Positions 49,184 through 60,905 are shown, numbered from the stretch's first letter. The stretch: DNA of 64,000 nucleotides from Alphaproteobacteria bacterium (GCA_020049775.1 JAGVLO010000012.1:62001-126000), one strand, 5' to 3'. Notes: generated by a model not told the origin, from the letters alone. Made by a program: numbers and translations.

Positions 49184-49510
49184 TTAGCGCTTCTTCCACG
49201 TCCCGTCAGGTGACTGATACTGCGCGCCTGCGGGCAGGCTGTTGATAATCTGGGTAGCAAATACTTTGCCGACTTCGCCTACTGGCTGTCCCTTTTCCTG
49301 CGCGATGCGGGCATATTCCTGCCGGCGCTTGTCATTCACTTCGGCCACCAGCGCTCTGGCATCAGCCGAACCCTGCAACGCCTCGGCGTAACCATCCGCA
49401 CGCTCACCAACCGCGCCTGAGCTGCGCGCCTGCTGAAGGTCAAGTGCAAACACCGGCATGGAAGCCAGTGCGCCAACCAGAGTAACAACTGCTAACATCT
49501 TCGTCTTCAT
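49184..49510 (-). CDS. YdbL-like DUF1318 protein
   Basis: Signal peptide; ARSSGAVGERADGYAEAL; third gene after ydbH/ynbE-like ORFs. Confidence 0.75.
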   Translation of the reverse strand: MKTKMLAVVTLVGALASMPVFALDLQQARSSGAVGERADGYAEALQGSADARALVAEVNDKRRQEYARIAQEKGQPVGEVGKVFATQIINSLPAGAQYQSPDGTWKKR

Positions 49511-49522
49511 AGTGTCCTCACG

Positions 49523-49708
49523 TTAAAAAATATCTTTGTTACGGGCGATGGCTTTTTGCGCATCCTTTTCAATTTCGATTTTCACGCGTTGTTCGATATT
49601 GATGTTCAGGTTGATTTCAATTGGCTTGTCCGGTGCCTCCAGTTTCACAGTGGGTGAGCATGCCGCAAGCATCGCAAGCGCTGTAATGATAATGCTAAGG
49701 TTTTTCAT
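49523..49708 (-). CDS. YnbE-like small lipoprotein
   Basis: 61 aa lipobox LAAC; VKLEAPDKPIEINLNINIEQRVKIEI. Confidence 0.85.
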   Translation of the reverse strand: MKNLSIIITALAMLAACSPTVKLEAPDKPIEINLNINIEQRVKIEIEKDAQKAIARNKDIF

Positions 49709-50816
49709 TGTTACCCTGCTTAAGAAGTTGTTTGGGGTCAGTGATGGTCACCAGCCCCTGTTGCAGCAAATCTAGCAGGTCGCCTGCCAGATTTACATTC
49801 AAATTCACCATACGCCCATTATATACATCAGGATTGTTACCCTTAAGTGACAGCAACATGGATAATTTTTTAGGATCTTTGCTGTCCACCGTCAGGGAAA
49901 AATCCGTATAATGGAAGTTTTTCAGTACCTCGCGCACTACTTCCACCTGCGGGTGGTCGCCGGGAATGACATCCGGCGGCAATATTATTGTGCCGACCTC
50001 GGCGGTTTTCAGGTTGCCCTTCTGCACCGTGAAGCTTCCATCACGGGCAACCGTTACCGGTAATATGCCGGAAAGCATGCCTGTTGCGGTGGCACGGTTG
50101 CCTGTGGCCTGCTGCATCAATGCATTGAGCGACACATTGTCGAGGTTCAGCTTCAGCGCTACCGGCTTGCTGTCAAACAGCAGCGCGGAGAATGGCTGCA
50201 CGCTTATCTTGCCGCTGTTCCACGGAAACTGCGCGCCAGACAGGTTGAATTTTGCCTTCGCCGCATCGGCCAGCGGATAGTCCAGCGCAAAATCTGCCTT
50301 GTGCGTGTTATCCGCACTGGCAAACCCGCCTGCTACTTTCAAAATCTGATTCCACTGGATTGTGCCTTTACCTTCCAGTGGTGGAACAGGAACAGGCATA
50401 CCCGACAGACGGATACCGCGTATATTCCATGTGCCGGAAAGGCCGTTGCCATCTTCCGCTTTCAATAAATTCGCTTCCGCACCATCAATGGCAATTTCCT
50501 TGCCGTTATGGCTAAAGGTCAGCACACCTGTTTTCAATCCCTGAATATTGCCGTTGAGCAAATCAAGAATGCCATAACCCACCGTAATCGAGTCCAGCTT
50601 AAAATTGGAATCCGCACCCAGCGATACATCCTTGAAGGTGATGCCACCGGTTCCGATTTTTTCGATATGAAAATCGAGTTTCTCCAGCCCGCTCGCAGCC
50701 AGCTGCGAACGCAGTGCCGACTCAACCCATTTGTTCCATGGCAGAAGCACCGCCACCAGCAGCAACGCCGCAACAGGCACACCAAGCCACAGCAATAGTT
50801 TTTTACGCAGCGACAT
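49695..50816 (-). CDS. YdbH-like (short) intermembrane phospholipid-transport family protein
   Basis: N-terminal TM then repeated beta pattern; overlaps the ynbE-like ORF. Confidence 0.65.
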   Translation of the reverse strand: MSLRKKLLLWLGVPVAALLLVAVLLPWNKWVESALRSQLAASGLEKLDFHIEKIGTGGITFKDVSLGADSNFKLDSITVGYGILDLLNGNIQGLKTGVLTFSHNGKEIAIDGAEANLLKAEDGNGLSGTWNIRGIRLSGMPVPVPPLEGKGTIQWNQILKVAGGFASADNTHKADFALDYPLADAAKAKFNLSGAQFPWNSGKISVQPFSALLFDSKPVALKLNLDNVSLNALMQQATGNRATATGMLSGILPVTVARDGSFTVQKGNLKTAEVGTIILPPDVIPGDHPQVEVVREVLKNFHYTDFSLTVDSKDPKKLSMLLSLKGNNPDVYNGRMVNLNVNLAGDLLDLLQQGLVTITDPKQLLKQGNNEKP

Positions 50817-51933
50817 CGTCTTCCTTATACTTGCGGTATTTGGCGAGGAACTTCGCGGCGAATTCATCCAGCCTTTGCTCATTGATGGCGTCGCGCAGCC
50901 CCTGCATCAATTGCTGGTAGAAGGTCAGGTTGTGCCATGTCAGCAACATCGGCCCGAGCATTTCGTCAGCCTTGAATAAATGGTTCAGGTAAGCGCGAGT
51001 ATATTTGGTGCAGGCAGGGCATAGGCAGCCTTCCTGCAATGGCGCAGAATCATCAGCAAAACGCGCATTGCGTATATTGATTTCACCTTCGTCGATGTAG
51101 GCACGTGCAAAACGACCCGCACGCGTGGGAATAACACAGTCGAACATATCCACCCCGCGCTGCACCGCGCCGATGATGTCATCCGGTTTGCCAACACCCA
51201 TCAGGTAGCGCGGCTTGTCGGCCGGCAAATGCGGCATGGTGAAATCAAGCACCCTGAACATCACTTCCTGCCCCTCACCTACCGCAAGGCCGCCGATAGC
51301 ATAGCCGTCAAAGCCAATGGCCTGAAGCGCCTTGCACGACTCTTCGCGCAGATCGTGATAAACGCTGCCCTGCACAATACCAAACAGCGAATAGCCGTCG
51401 CGCTCAACAAAGGCTTTCTTGCAGCGCTCCGCCCAGCGCATGGAAAGGCGCATGGAACTCGCCGCTTCTTCCTCGGTTGCCGGATAGGGTGTGCATTCGT
51501 CCAGCACCATGCTGATATTGCTGTCGAGCATGTGCTGGATTTCAATGGCGCGCTCCGGCGTCAGCTCATACGTCGTGCCATCAAGATGCGACTGGAAGGT
51601 AACGCCCTGCTCGCTCAGCTTGCGCAATTTTGAAAGCGACATCACTTGAAACCCGCCCGAGTCGGTGAGTATCGGCCCGTGCCAGTTCATGAATGTATGC
51701 AAGCCGCCCATCTTCGCCACCAGCTCTGCCGAAGGGCGCAACATCAGGTGATAAGTGTTGGAAAGAATGATGTCTGCACCCGTGGCTTTTACGGATTCAG
51801 GCATCATTGCCTTTACGGTTGCCGCCGTGCCAACAGGCATAAAAGCGGGCGTGCGGATAGCACCATGCGCGGTCATCACCTCACCGGTGCGCGCAAGACT
51901 TTGTTTTTTATTAATTTTATATGTAATAGCCAT
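50803..51933 (-). CDS. tgt: Queuine tRNA-ribosyltransferase
   Basis: [34 protein letters not shown], zinc-binding [17 protein letters not shown]. Confidence 0.97.
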   Translation of the reverse strand: MAITYKINKKQSLARTGEVMTAHGAIRTPAFMPVGTAATVKAMMPESVKATGADIILSNTYHLMLRPSAELVAKMGGLHTFMNWHGPILTDSGGFQVMSLSKLRKLSEQGVTFQSHLDGTTYELTPERAIEIQHMLDSNISMVLDECTPYPATEEEAASSMRLSMRWAERCKKAFVERDGYSLFGIVQGSVYHDLREESCKALQAIGFDGYAIGGLAVGEGQEVMFRVLDFTMPHLPADKPRYLMGVGKPDDIIGAVQRGVDMFDCVIPTRAGRFARAYIDEGEINIRNARFADDSAPLQEGCLCPACTKYTRAYLNHLFKADEMLGPMLLTWHNLTFYQQLMQGLRDAINEQRLDEFAAKFLAKYRKYKEDDVAA

Positions 51934-51990
51934 GTGGATATCGTTAATATTTATGTGGTATAGTGTTAACAAATAAAATTGGCAATTTCT

Positions 51991-53079
51991 ATGGCTAAAG
52001 CGCTTGAAACTGCACTTCCCGGTTTTACGCCCAGCTCGCTGCAACTGGCGGCCATAGAGCGCATCCGCGAATTTCAGGATGAGCTGGCCGCACAAGGCAT
52101 TTACATGCGCTCAGCCATGGAGCTGGAATTCGTGGTAGAAGACAGGTGGGGAAAGCTTGTCCCCTACGTCATAAATTTAAAGGAAGCGGAAAAATACCTC
52201 ACCTCGCCAAAACGCAAACTGCCGCACCTTGAGCAGGTGAAAACCGACGTCACGGCAGAGTACGAAATTACCGTCGCCGACAAGCCGGATGCCAACGGAT
52301 TATTCAACCCGTTGCAGTTTGCACCGCTGCAAGTAGCTGGTGAAATGGCAATGCTGAAGAAAGGCACATTACGGGATATGTTGCAGCAAACCACCTGCCT
52401 CACGCCCGATATACGCGGCGGTATCGCACCCTTCCGGCCTGTATTCCATGCCTACCCCTACAGCCTCGCGGATAAAGAATCGTCATGGCAATACGAGAAT
52501 AAAAGCTCGGCGCTGCATGTGAATGTCAGCCTGTATGACGCCAAAGGCAACAACCTGTTTGGCAAACACCCCGCATTGCTGGAACATTGCGCACGCTCGC
52601 TAATCAATGTGCAGAACGAAGCGGGTCTTGCTTTCCTGCCTAAGAAAAATTCCCTTAAACGTGTACGACCTGAAGCGCATGGTTCAGTTCCGGGCGGCCT
52701 TGGCATGGAAGCGGTACTCGATGACGGCAAGAAGCGCACCTTCAGCTCGGTGAATATCCGTGGTGGAGCAACAGAAAAAACAGGTAAGGGCAGCAAAGAA
52801 AAAATGACGCACGATATACGCATCGAAAACCGGCTTCCCGGCGCGGATAATGACCCGTTTGTTGCACTGGCCGTTACCATGGCCGCCATGGTGGATGCCG
52901 TGCGCCACGACATAAAAACAAAACCCAAAGGCAAAGCGCCAACCCACTATTTCGCAGACACCCATGAGGATCTGGTGGATACCATGAAAGCATCAACACG
53001 CATGCGCGAACTGCTTGGCCCGAATCTCCACAGTGCCATACTCAATGAATATGACAAATCGCGGAGCGCAAGCCGTTAG
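51991..53079 (+). CDS. Glutamine synthetase-like catalytic-domain protein (divergent)
   Basis: [46 protein letters not shown]. Confidence 0.75.
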   Translation: MAKALETALPGFTPSSLQLAAIERIREFQDELAAQGIYMRSAMELEFVVEDRWGKLVPYVINLKEAEKYLTSPKRKLPHLEQVKTDVTAEYEITVADKPDANGLFNPLQFAPLQVAGEMAMLKKGTLRDMLQQTTCLTPDIRGGIAPFRPVFHAYPYSLADKESSWQYENKSSALHVNVSLYDAKGNNLFGKHPALLEHCARSLINVQNEAGLAFLPKKNSLKRVRPEAHGSVPGGLGMEAVLDDGKKRTFSSVNIRGGATEKTGKGSKEKMTHDIRIENRLPGADNDPFVALAVTMAAMVDAVRHDIKTKPKGKAPTHYFADTHEDLVDTMKASTRMRELLGPNLHSAILNEYDKSRSASR

Positions 53080-54122
53080 CGTTTCTCAGGAAATAACAAG
53101 CAAGCATCCCCGTAGGAATAAAAACGGTATTTATGTTCTATGGCGTGCTGGTAGGCAGCTTTCATTTTCTCCAGTCCGGAAAATGCCGATACCAGCATGA
53201 ACAGCGTGGAGCGCGGCAGATGGAAATTGGTCAGCAGCATATCCACCATTTTAAAGCGGTAGCCCGGCGTAATGAAGATTGACGTTTCACTTGCAAACGG
53301 GTGCAGTATTCCTTTTTCATCCGTGGCGCTCTCCAGTGTGCGCAAGCTGGTTGTGCCCACAGCTATCACACGCCCGCCTTTGGCTTTTGCATTATTCACA
53401 GCATCAGCAGTTTCCTGCGCAACTACCGCATACTCGCTGTGCATTACATGCTCACTTGTATCTTCTGCCTTCACAGGCAGGAACGTGCCGCCGCCGACAT
53501 GCAGCGTTACATGCGCATGTTTTACGCCCATAGCATCAATGGCAGAAAGGAGCTTTTCGGAAAAATGGAGTCCCGCTGTCGGCGCAGCAACCGAACCGTC
53601 ATGTTTTGCATATACGGTCTGGTAGTTTTGTTTATCGTCTTGCTCATCGACTTCTGCACGTTGTTTTTCAATATAGGGCGGCAGTGGCATATGGCCGTAG
53701 CGCTCAAGCAGTGCGCGAATGCCCTGCTTGTCGTCATAGTCAAAGCGCAGCACTACTTCGCCCGTTGGCAGCTTCTCCAGCACCGTGGCGTGGAAGTCCG
53801 GCGCGAATTCTATTTTGTCAGCTGGTTTGAGGCGTTTTCCTGGTTTGGCAAAAGCCCGCCAGATATGTTCAACTGACTGGCGCTTGTGCAGCAATATCTC
53901 CACTCTCGCCTGCCCGCGCATGCCAAAAAGCCGCGCCGGAAGCACGCGCGTGTCATTGAACACCATGATGTCACCCGCCTTCAGGAATTTAGTGATGTCG
54001 GCAACAGCCGCATCATGAATGCATTCATCCACCACCAACATGCGTGAAGTGTCGCGCGGTGATGCTGGATAGGCCGCAATCAGCGATTCAGGAAGTATAA
54101 AATCAAACAGTTCGGTTTTCAA
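53076..54122 (-). CDS. queA: S-adenosylmethionine:tRNA ribosyltransferase-isomerase
   Basis: FDFILPESLIAAYPASPRDTSRMLV, FNDTRVLPARL, APTAGLHFSEKLL. Confidence 0.97.
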   Translation of the reverse strand: MKTELFDFILPESLIAAYPASPRDTSRMLVVDECIHDAAVADITKFLKAGDIMVFNDTRVLPARLFGMRGQARVEILLHKRQSVEHIWRAFAKPGKRLKPADKIEFAPDFHATVLEKLPTGEVVLRFDYDDKQGIRALLERYGHMPLPPYIEKQRAEVDEQDDKQNYQTVYAKHDGSVAAPTAGLHFSEKLLSAIDAMGVKHAHVTLHVGGGTFLPVKAEDTSEHVMHSEYAVVAQETADAVNNAKAKGGRVIAVGTTSLRTLESATDEKGILHPFASETSIFITPGYRFKMVDMLLTNFHLPRSTLFMLVSAFSGLEKMKAAYQHAIEHKYRFYSYGDACLLFPEKR

Positions 54123-54189
54123 ATTAGACCCACAAACAATTGGGGCATGGATAAACCATGCCCCATTGCTATTTATAGATTAAATAAAA

Positions 54190-54801
54190 TTACTGAGCGG
54201 CAGCGGCGGGGGCGGGGGCTTCATCCTTCACATCAGCTGCAACCTGCATCTTGATAATCTTGTCAGGGCCGTTCACTTTGCCATTGTCGTTCTGGTCGCC
54301 TTTTTTAATTTTATCGACAAATTCCATGCCTTTGGTCACCTTACCCCAGACAGTGTACTGCCTGTCGAGAAAATTTGAATCGGCGAGAACAATAAAGAAC
54401 TGGCTGTCGGCACTGTCAACGCTTGCAGCACGCGCCATGGATAGAACGCCGCGTATATGGGGTTCTTTACTAAATTCGGCCTTGAGTTTCTGGCCTGAGC
54501 CACCCATGCCGGTACCGGTGGGGTCACCAGTCTGAGCCATGAAGCCGTCAATCACGCGGTGGAAAACCACGCCGTCATAAAATTTCTGGCGGGTAAGTTC
54601 CTTGATGCGTGCCACATGCTTGGGCGCAAGGTCAGGACGCAGTTCAATAACAACGCGTCCATCCTTCAGGTCGAGATACAAAGTATTTTCAAGGTCACCA
54701 GCCTTTGGCTGTGCTTTTGCCTTTTTCGGGGCCATAACTGCAACTCCAACAATAATTGTAGTGATTAATAAAACGGCTAATGTCGTACGAATCATGCGCA
54801 T
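54190..54801 (-). CDS. Cyclophilin-type peptidyl-prolyl isomerase
   Basis: FYDGVVFHRVIDGFMAQTGDPTGTGMGG. Confidence 0.93.
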   Translation of the reverse strand: MRMIRTTLAVLLITTIIVGVAVMAPKKAKAQPKAGDLENTLYLDLKDGRVVIELRPDLAPKHVARIKELTRQKFYDGVVFHRVIDGFMAQTGDPTGTGMGGSGQKLKAEFSKEPHIRGVLSMARAASVDSADSQFFIVLADSNFLDRQYTVWGKVTKGMEFVDKIKKGDQNDNGKVNGPDKIIKMQVAADVKDEAPAPAAAAQ

Positions 54802-55364
54802 TCCTTCACATTTTGGGTTGATTCATTCAATTGCTTGCGGAGTGATTCCACATGTTCTTTTTGCGTTTCCATGATACGGCCAAGAAATAACGCCGTTGAA
54901 TCATCTTCGCATACGCGGCAGAGATCAATGGTTGATTTAAGTTGCGCGAGCGTCGCCTCCGCAAGCACGAGATCGTTCCTGAGCATGTCTTCTCTCCCTT
55001 GGCCTATTCTGAGTTTATCAAGCTCCTGCAGGCGCGGTTCGCCGCCGAGCGACAAGATGTATTCCACAAGCATGTCGGAATGTTTCATGGCGTCAATCGA
55101 GGACTTGTACTCAAAATCCGCAAGCTCCATGACACCCTTGTGCTTGAACATACGGGCATGGAGGAAATACTGGTTGATGCCGGTAAGCTTGCTTTTGAGA
55201 ATATCGTTGAGCTTTTGAAGAATCGTTTTATCAGTCACTGCCGAGGTCCTTGAAGTAGGAAAATCCTGATTATGCACGCCGCTTTGATGGAGCAGCCTAC
55301 ACCAAAAGTCAATAGACTTACATGTTTTTGTTATTGCAATATTTGCTGGCAGTATTACAACCAA
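54792..55364 (-). CDS. Bacterioferritin family protein (start uncertain, probably near 55.24 kb)
   Basis: INQYFLHARMFKHKGVMELADFEYKSSIDAMKHSD. Confidence 0.88.
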   Translation of the reverse strand: MVVILPANIAITKTCKSIDFWCRLLHQSGVHNQDFPTSRTSAVTDKTILQKLNDILKSKLTGINQYFLHARMFKHKGVMELADFEYKSSIDAMKHSDMLVEYILSLGGEPRLQELDKLRIGQGREDMLRNDLVLAEATLAQLKSTIDLCRVCEDDSTALFLGRIMETQKEHVESLRKQLNESTQNVKECA

Positions 55365-55402
55365 GCTGGTGAATAAAGAATTAAGTAAATACGATACATT
55401 AG

Positions 55403-55777
<375 letters not shown>

Positions 55778-55983
55778 ATAATATAAATTATATTGATTAT
55801 TCTGTTAGTTAGCGCGCCATTATATTGCGTTGCAGCTAACACTTTACAATCGCCGCGCCATTGCCTATAAACGGCATCAAATTACACCATAAATAACAAA
55901 AAAATTATCCCGCAGGACATATCGAAGATGCAAGCGTAGCAACGCTTCGTACCAATCTATTTTTCACTCAAGGAAGGTTTACC

Positions 55984-57390
55984 ATGGCCGCTAATGATGT
56001 TTTCAAAATGATCAAGGACAATGACATCCAGTTCGTTGATTTCCGTTTCACTGATCCTAAGGGCAAATGGCAGCACACCTGCTATGTTGCCGAACAGGTC
56101 AATGCCGGCAGCTTTGAAGACGGTATCATGTTCGACGGCTCGTCCATCTCTGGCTGGAAGACCATCAACGAATCCGACATGATTTTGATGCCGGATGCGA
56201 AGACTGCATTCATCGATCCGTTTGCTGCACAGCCCACCATGGTGATTTTCTGCGACGTTATTGAACCATCCACCGGCCAGCCTTATGGCCGCGACCCGCG
56301 CTCATGCGCAAAACGCGCCGAAGCCTACCTGCAATATACCGGCCTCGGTGACACCGCCTATTTCGGCCCTGAACTCGAATTCTTCGTGTTCGACGATGTG
56401 CGCTACAAGACTGCTGGCAACTACAGCTTCCACCAGCTCGATTCTGAAGAACTGCCGGTAAATTCCGACCGCGCCTATCCTGCTGGCAATACCGGCCACC
56501 GTCCGGCGACCAAAGGCGGCTACTTCCCCGTACAACCGGTCGATTCACTGGCTGACCTGCGCGGCGAAATGCTGACAACGCTGAAGACCGTCGGCGTTGA
56601 ACCTGTTCTGCACCACCATGAAGTAGCGCCCGCGCAGTGCGAACTGGGTACGATGTTCTCCACCCTCACCGCAACTGCCGACAATGTGCAGAAGTACAAA
56701 TACGTAGTGCATAATGTTGCCCACTCTTATGGCAAGTCCGCTACCTTCATGCCAAAGCCCATCTCCGGTGATAACGGCTCGGGTATGCACACCCACCAGT
56801 CCCTCTGGAAAGCTGGCAAGCCGCTGTTCGCTGGCAATGGCTATGCTGACCTGTCCGAGATGTGTCTGTATTACATCGGCGGCATCATCAAGCACGCCAA
56901 GGCCATCAACGCCTTTACCAACGCATCCACCAACAGCTACAAGCGCCTTATCCCGGGCTTTGAAGCACCGGTATTGCTGGCATACTCCGCACGCAACCGT
57001 TCCGCTTCCATCCGCATTCCGTATGTCGCTTCGCCAAAAGGCAAGCGCATTGAAGTGCGCTTCCCTGACCCGACAGCTAACCCTTACCTCGCTTTCGCAG
57101 CAATGCTGATGGCTGGTCTGGACGGCATTGAAAACAAGATCCACCCTGGCGATGCCATGGACAAGAACCTGTACGACCTGCCACCGGAAGAACTGAAAAA
57201 TGTTCCGACCGTATGCGGCAGCCTGCGTCAGGCACTTGAAAACCTCGACAAAGACCGCGCGTTCCTCAAAAAGGGCGACGTGTTCACCGACGACCTGATC
57301 GATTCATACATCGACCTGAAGATGCAGGAAGTGTACAGGTGGGAACACACTCCAACCGCGGGCGAGTTCGAGCTGTACTACAGCGTGTAA
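55984..57390 (+). CDS. glnA: Type I glutamine synthetase
   Basis: [40 protein letters not shown] adenylylation motif. Confidence 0.98.
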   Translation: MAANDVFKMIKDNDIQFVDFRFTDPKGKWQHTCYVAEQVNAGSFEDGIMFDGSSISGWKTINESDMILMPDAKTAFIDPFAAQPTMVIFCDVIEPSTGQPYGRDPRSCAKRAEAYLQYTGLGDTAYFGPELEFFVFDDVRYKTAGNYSFHQLDSEELPVNSDRAYPAGNTGHRPATKGGYFPVQPVDSLADLRGEMLTTLKTVGVEPVLHHHEVAPAQCELGTMFSTLTATADNVQKYKYVVHNVAHSYGKSATFMPKPISGDNGSGMHTHQSLWKAGKPLFAGNGYADLSEMCLYYIGGIIKHAKAINAFTNASTNSYKRLIPGFEAPVLLAYSARNRSASIRIPYVASPKGKRIEVRFPDPTANPYLAFAAMLMAGLDGIENKIHPGDAMDKNLYDLPPEELKNVPTVCGSLRQALENLDKDRAFLKKGDVFTDDLIDSYIDLKMQEVYRWEHTPTAGEFELYYSV

Positions 57391-57523
57391 CAATAGATGC
57401 CCCCGCTGCGCGCCTGTCCCACCAAAGGTGGGCCAATTATTATTAACGCGTGCAAAGCACGCTGGCGCTCACATGGAGCAACGCTAAGGCTAGCGCGGTC
57501 TGCTGACCGCGTTTACACCAAAC

Positions 57524-57557
57524 GAAAAAGGGAGGCTCTAGCCTCCCTTTTCTGTTT
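57524..57557 (+). terminator. Rho-independent terminator after glnA
   Basis: AAAAGGGAGGCTCTAGCCTCCCTTTTCTGTTT. Confidence 0.88.
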
Positions 57558-57573
57558 CATATGGTCATTGTAA

Positions 57574-58212
57574 TTAAATGCGCCCTGTAATTGACCATGA
57601 CGGAATGCTGGGGCGGATATGCTCGTTATACTCACGCGCCATGAAACTGAACTTGATATCTACTTCAGGCATACCATGGGAATACGGGCGCAACTGGTCG
57701 CGTGCATCCTGGCTTTTCAGCGTCATGGGAAGCACCAGCGCAGCTTCACGCGCATAGTCACCTACTTCGTCCAGAATCTTTCCGCCATTGCGCAGCCTGT
57801 CCATGCCGATGCGGTTGAGCGGCTTGCTTTCGGTGGCACAGATTAGCGAGCTCATAAGTTCATATGCGTGGCGAAGTGGCGCGGGCATCTGTTTTTTGCG
57901 GTCAAACATATTCCCCTGCGCGGCTTCTATGCCTGTGACCATGGTATCGAGCATGACCATCATGCCCACCAGTGAACGCAAGGATGCCTTTTCCCCGAAA
58001 TCTGCCTTCACCTTTTTTTCGAGTGTATTTTTGATAATGGCCATAGCCTGTTCTGGCTTTAACTGCCTGAATTCTTCGATCTGGCCAAATGCCGTGGTAA
58101 TCCACTCTGACAACTCGGCATCGTCAAGACGCTCGCGGTATAGGAAATGTTCGGCATTATGCTGGCCGGTACTTTGGCTACGGCGATTACGCGGGTTTTG
58201 GGCATGCGACAT
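57574..58212 (-). CDS. Hypothetical protein
   Basis: 212 aa ORF. Confidence 0.55.
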   Translation of the reverse strand: MSHAQNPRNRRSQSTGQHNAEHFLYRERLDDAELSEWITTAFGQIEEFRQLKPEQAMAIIKNTLEKKVKADFGEKASLRSLVGMMVMLDTMVTGIEAAQGNMFDRKKQMPAPLRHAYELMSSLICATESKPLNRIGMDRLRNGGKILDEVGDYAREAALVLPMTLKSQDARDQLRPYSHGMPEVDIKFSFMAREYNEHIRPSIPSWSITGRI

Positions 58213-58257
58213 GCTCTACCTGTTCAGGTTTAGGAATGAAATTTAATATACGGGAAA

Positions 58258-58806
58258 CTACTGCTGCTGTGCAAGCGAGTGCTGGTGCATCATCAGCGCG
58301 ATACGCGAGTCACGCGCTTTGAGCGTATCCAGCTCGGCCTTGTTCATGATGCTCTGCAGCGATATCTGCATGAACTCGAGGAAGATGACCACGATTTCCT
58401 CAACCTGACGCTGAATCTTTTTCACGATCGGGTCGGCGATGTTCATGATAGAGCCATGCGCCTTCTTGCTGACATCACGCACGCGGGCGTTGTAGTCGCT
58501 AAGGGCGGAGAAAATCTTACGCAGGCCGGATTCAATCTGCTTTTTGCTGGCCTTGTTCTGGGTTTTGTTTTTCTTGCTTTCGGCGATATACATGAATTCT
58601 TCCGCCAGCAGGTCGGTGGCATCACCGATTTCGTTGATAAGCGGCTCTACAATATCCAGCTGCATGTCGGCATTCTGCACCAGCTCACTTTCAACAGTGG
58701 CGAGCAGTTCTTCTGCCTGATCATAGAGTTTGGTGATTTCGTGGTAGCGAACCTCGAAATCTTCCATGTTGTATTCTTTTTTCTGGGGGCTAGCCATACG
58801 TCCCAT
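58258..58806 (-). CDS. Hypothetical helical protein
   Basis: Mainly helical ORF; start may be MEDFEVRYHEI. Confidence 0.55.
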   Translation of the reverse strand: MGRMASPQKKEYNMEDFEVRYHEITKLYDQAEELLATVESELVQNADMQLDIVEPLINEIGDATDLLAEEFMYIAESKKNKTQNKASKKQIESGLRKIFSALSDYNARVRDVSKKAHGSIMNIADPIVKKIQRQVEEIVVIFLEFMQISLQSIMNKAELDTLKARDSRIALMMHQHSLAQQQ

Positions 58807-58984
58807 CCCGATACTGACTGTTATAGTTTTAGGTAAAACTTTATTAACTTATGCCAGTGATAGCACATCTACCTAAATTCTAAAGTATTTTATGGTCATT
58901 TTGTATGACATTTTGGTTACAATTACCGCAGCAAATCGTTATTTTTCATAATGTTAATTTGATTTACCCCAAACAACAAAGAAA

Positions 58985-59010
58985 ACAGGCGGCAGTTGCC
59001 TGCCGCCTGT
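58985..59010 (-). terminator. Terminator for following minus-strand gene
   Basis: ACAGGCGGCAGGCAACTGCCGCCTGTTTTC on minus strand. Confidence 0.8.
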
Positions 59011-59031
59011 AAGCTGCTCATGATACGTAGA

Positions 59032-59418
59032 TTATTTGCTGGCCGGAGCTTCGGCTGGCTTTTGTTCAGCTACCGGAGGCGTGCCAGCGGCGGGGGCTGC
59101 TTCAGCCGGAGCGGGAGTAGCATCCTTCACCAGCTTTTCCTTGTGGCCCTTGTCAGCCATCAGCTTGCCGTCTTTGATATGGAAAGATTCATCGCCCTTG
59201 GCGGTCATCGGCTTTTCAGTGCCTAGCGTCAGGGTAACGTCCTTGCCTTTGCTGTCGAAGCTTTCGCCACCCTTTATGATGACGGTTTCCTTCTTGCCTT
59301 CCATTTCGGTGGCAAGGCTGATGTCGCCCTTATCGGTGTTTTTCACGGTAACGGCACTGGCTGCACCGGCAAACAGGGTGATTGCGGCCAGTGAACTCAG
59401 GAACACATATTTATTCAT
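59032..59418 (-). CDS. Small secreted hypothetical protein
   Basis: Signal peptide; Ala/Pro-rich C-terminus. Confidence 0.65.
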   Translation of the reverse strand: MNKYVFLSSLAAITLFAGAASAVTVKNTDKGDISLATEMEGKKETVIIKGGESFDSKGKDVTLTLGTEKPMTAKGDESFHIKDGKLMADKGHKEKLVKDATPAPAEAAPAAGTPPVAEQKPAEAPASK

Positions 59419-59612
59419 AACGACTCCTTGGAATTGTGGGTTGAATCGGGGCTAAGGGTTGGTAGGCAGGGTCTCGCCCCGATAGAGTCAGTTATAGCAA
59501 GCCGCCCGTTGCGGCAGTATGGCGCGGGAATTACGCATTATTCACTTTGTGAATTAAATGTAATGCTGCGGACAAAACGGGGTAATAAGACACGCGGAAA
59601 AGCGCAGAAATC

Positions 59613-60257
59613 CTAGCGCGACATGGCACCCTTGGTTTGCGCCACTTCGCGCATGGGGCGGAATTTTCCGCTATCGAGATCCATTTCCGATATTTGCTTG
59701 CAGGCGGTGTTGATTACCCAGCCATGCACGTCGATGCGGCCTTCCTTCAGTGCTTTAGTCACCACCGGATAGCTCATCAGGTTTTTCACGCTCTGGCGCA
59801 CTGCCGCTTCTTCCATAGCACGCGCCTGCGCCTCGATATTGCCGCCATGGGCAATAACGTCTTCGCGCGTGGCTTCCAGCGGCGTGAGGTATTTGCGGAT
59901 ATTCTCGGTGCTTTCGTCATGGTCACCAATCAGGCAGGCACGGATGCCGCCGCAATCGGTATGCCCCATCACCACGATATGTTTTACCTTCATCACGTTG
60001 ATAGCGAACTCCAGCGACGCCGCCACGCTCGATCCTTCGTTATCGGCAGGGTCGGGATTGCTGCGCACCAGCGCCGCGATGTTGCGGTGAATGAGCGCCC
60101 GCCCCTGAGGAATACCCACATCCTCGCGCACGTCGAGCCGCGCGTCCACGCAGCCAATCAGCAGCATCTCGGGCTTATGTTCAGGAAGGATAGCGCCTTC
60201 AGGCACAGGCTGGCTGGCTTGGCGGGCGCGGATGATATCGAGTACATCAACGTTCAT
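59613..60257 (-). CDS. Beta-carbonic anhydrase
   Basis: LLIGCVDARLDV, IVVMGHTDCGGIRAC. Confidence 0.93.
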   Translation of the reverse strand: MNVDVLDIIRARQASQPVPEGAILPEHKPEMLLIGCVDARLDVREDVGIPQGRALIHRNIAALVRSNPDPADNEGSSVAASLEFAINVMKVKHIVVMGHTDCGGIRACLIGDHDESTENIRKYLTPLEATREDVIAHGGNIEAQARAMEEAAVRQSVKNLMSYPVVTKALKEGRIDVHGWVINTACKQISEMDLDSGKFRPMREVAQTKGAMSR

Positions 60258-60435
60258 AGCGCACTGATTACAGTATGACCGCTGGCCTAGCAAGTAAAAA
60301 TAGCCCAAAAACCTGATTTATATAACATAAAGCAATAGGTTCCTGCATCCTGCCACATTCTTTACTTGATAATGATTCGCAGTTGCATTATAGTGGGGAC
60401 ATGAACAAGACGAATAGGAATGTAAGGAATTAGTT

Positions 60436-60684
60436 ATGAGCCGCATTATCTTTCAGCATGAAACACTGGCTAAAACCCTCACCTACTGCATGATGCATTT
60501 TGTGGTGGCCATCACCGTGGCCTACGCACTTTCAGGCGACTGGACGATTGCGCTTTCCATCGGCATTATCGAGCCGCTGGTGCAGACGGTGTTTTTCAAT
60601 ATGCATGAACGTTCGTGGAATAAGGCTAAAATGAACCACCACCGCCGCCTCATGGACGGTGGGCTGCCGCTTTCCGTGCGGTGA
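60436..60684 (+). CDS. DUF2061 membrane protein
   Basis: ETLAKTLTYCMMHFVVAITVAYALSGDWTIALSIGIIEPLVQTVFFNMHERSWNK. Confidence 0.8.
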   Translation: MSRIIFQHETLAKTLTYCMMHFVVAITVAYALSGDWTIALSIGIIEPLVQTVFFNMHERSWNKAKMNHHRRLMDGGLPLSVR

Positions 60685-60821
60685 ACGTTTATCCGTGGTT
60701 GTTTTCCGATTGCTCGGAAATATCCAGAAATATGGACTTGAGAACTTCCAATAAGCTAAACATAGTTACGCCACCGTAACGATGAAAGCCTAAGAAAGCG
60801 TTAAAAGACCCTGTTTTCCTT

Positions 60822-60905
60822 ACGTCATCCCTGCGAAGGCAGGGATCTCTTTATCCGCCTTGCGCATGACTTAAACAGAGATTCCCGCCTACGCGGGAAT
60901 GACAG
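60822..60905. repeat. Pair of dispersed palindromic (REP-like) repeats
   Basis: CGTCATCCCTGCGAAGGCAGGGATCTC and AGATTCCCGCCTACGCGGGAATGAC. Confidence 0.85.
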
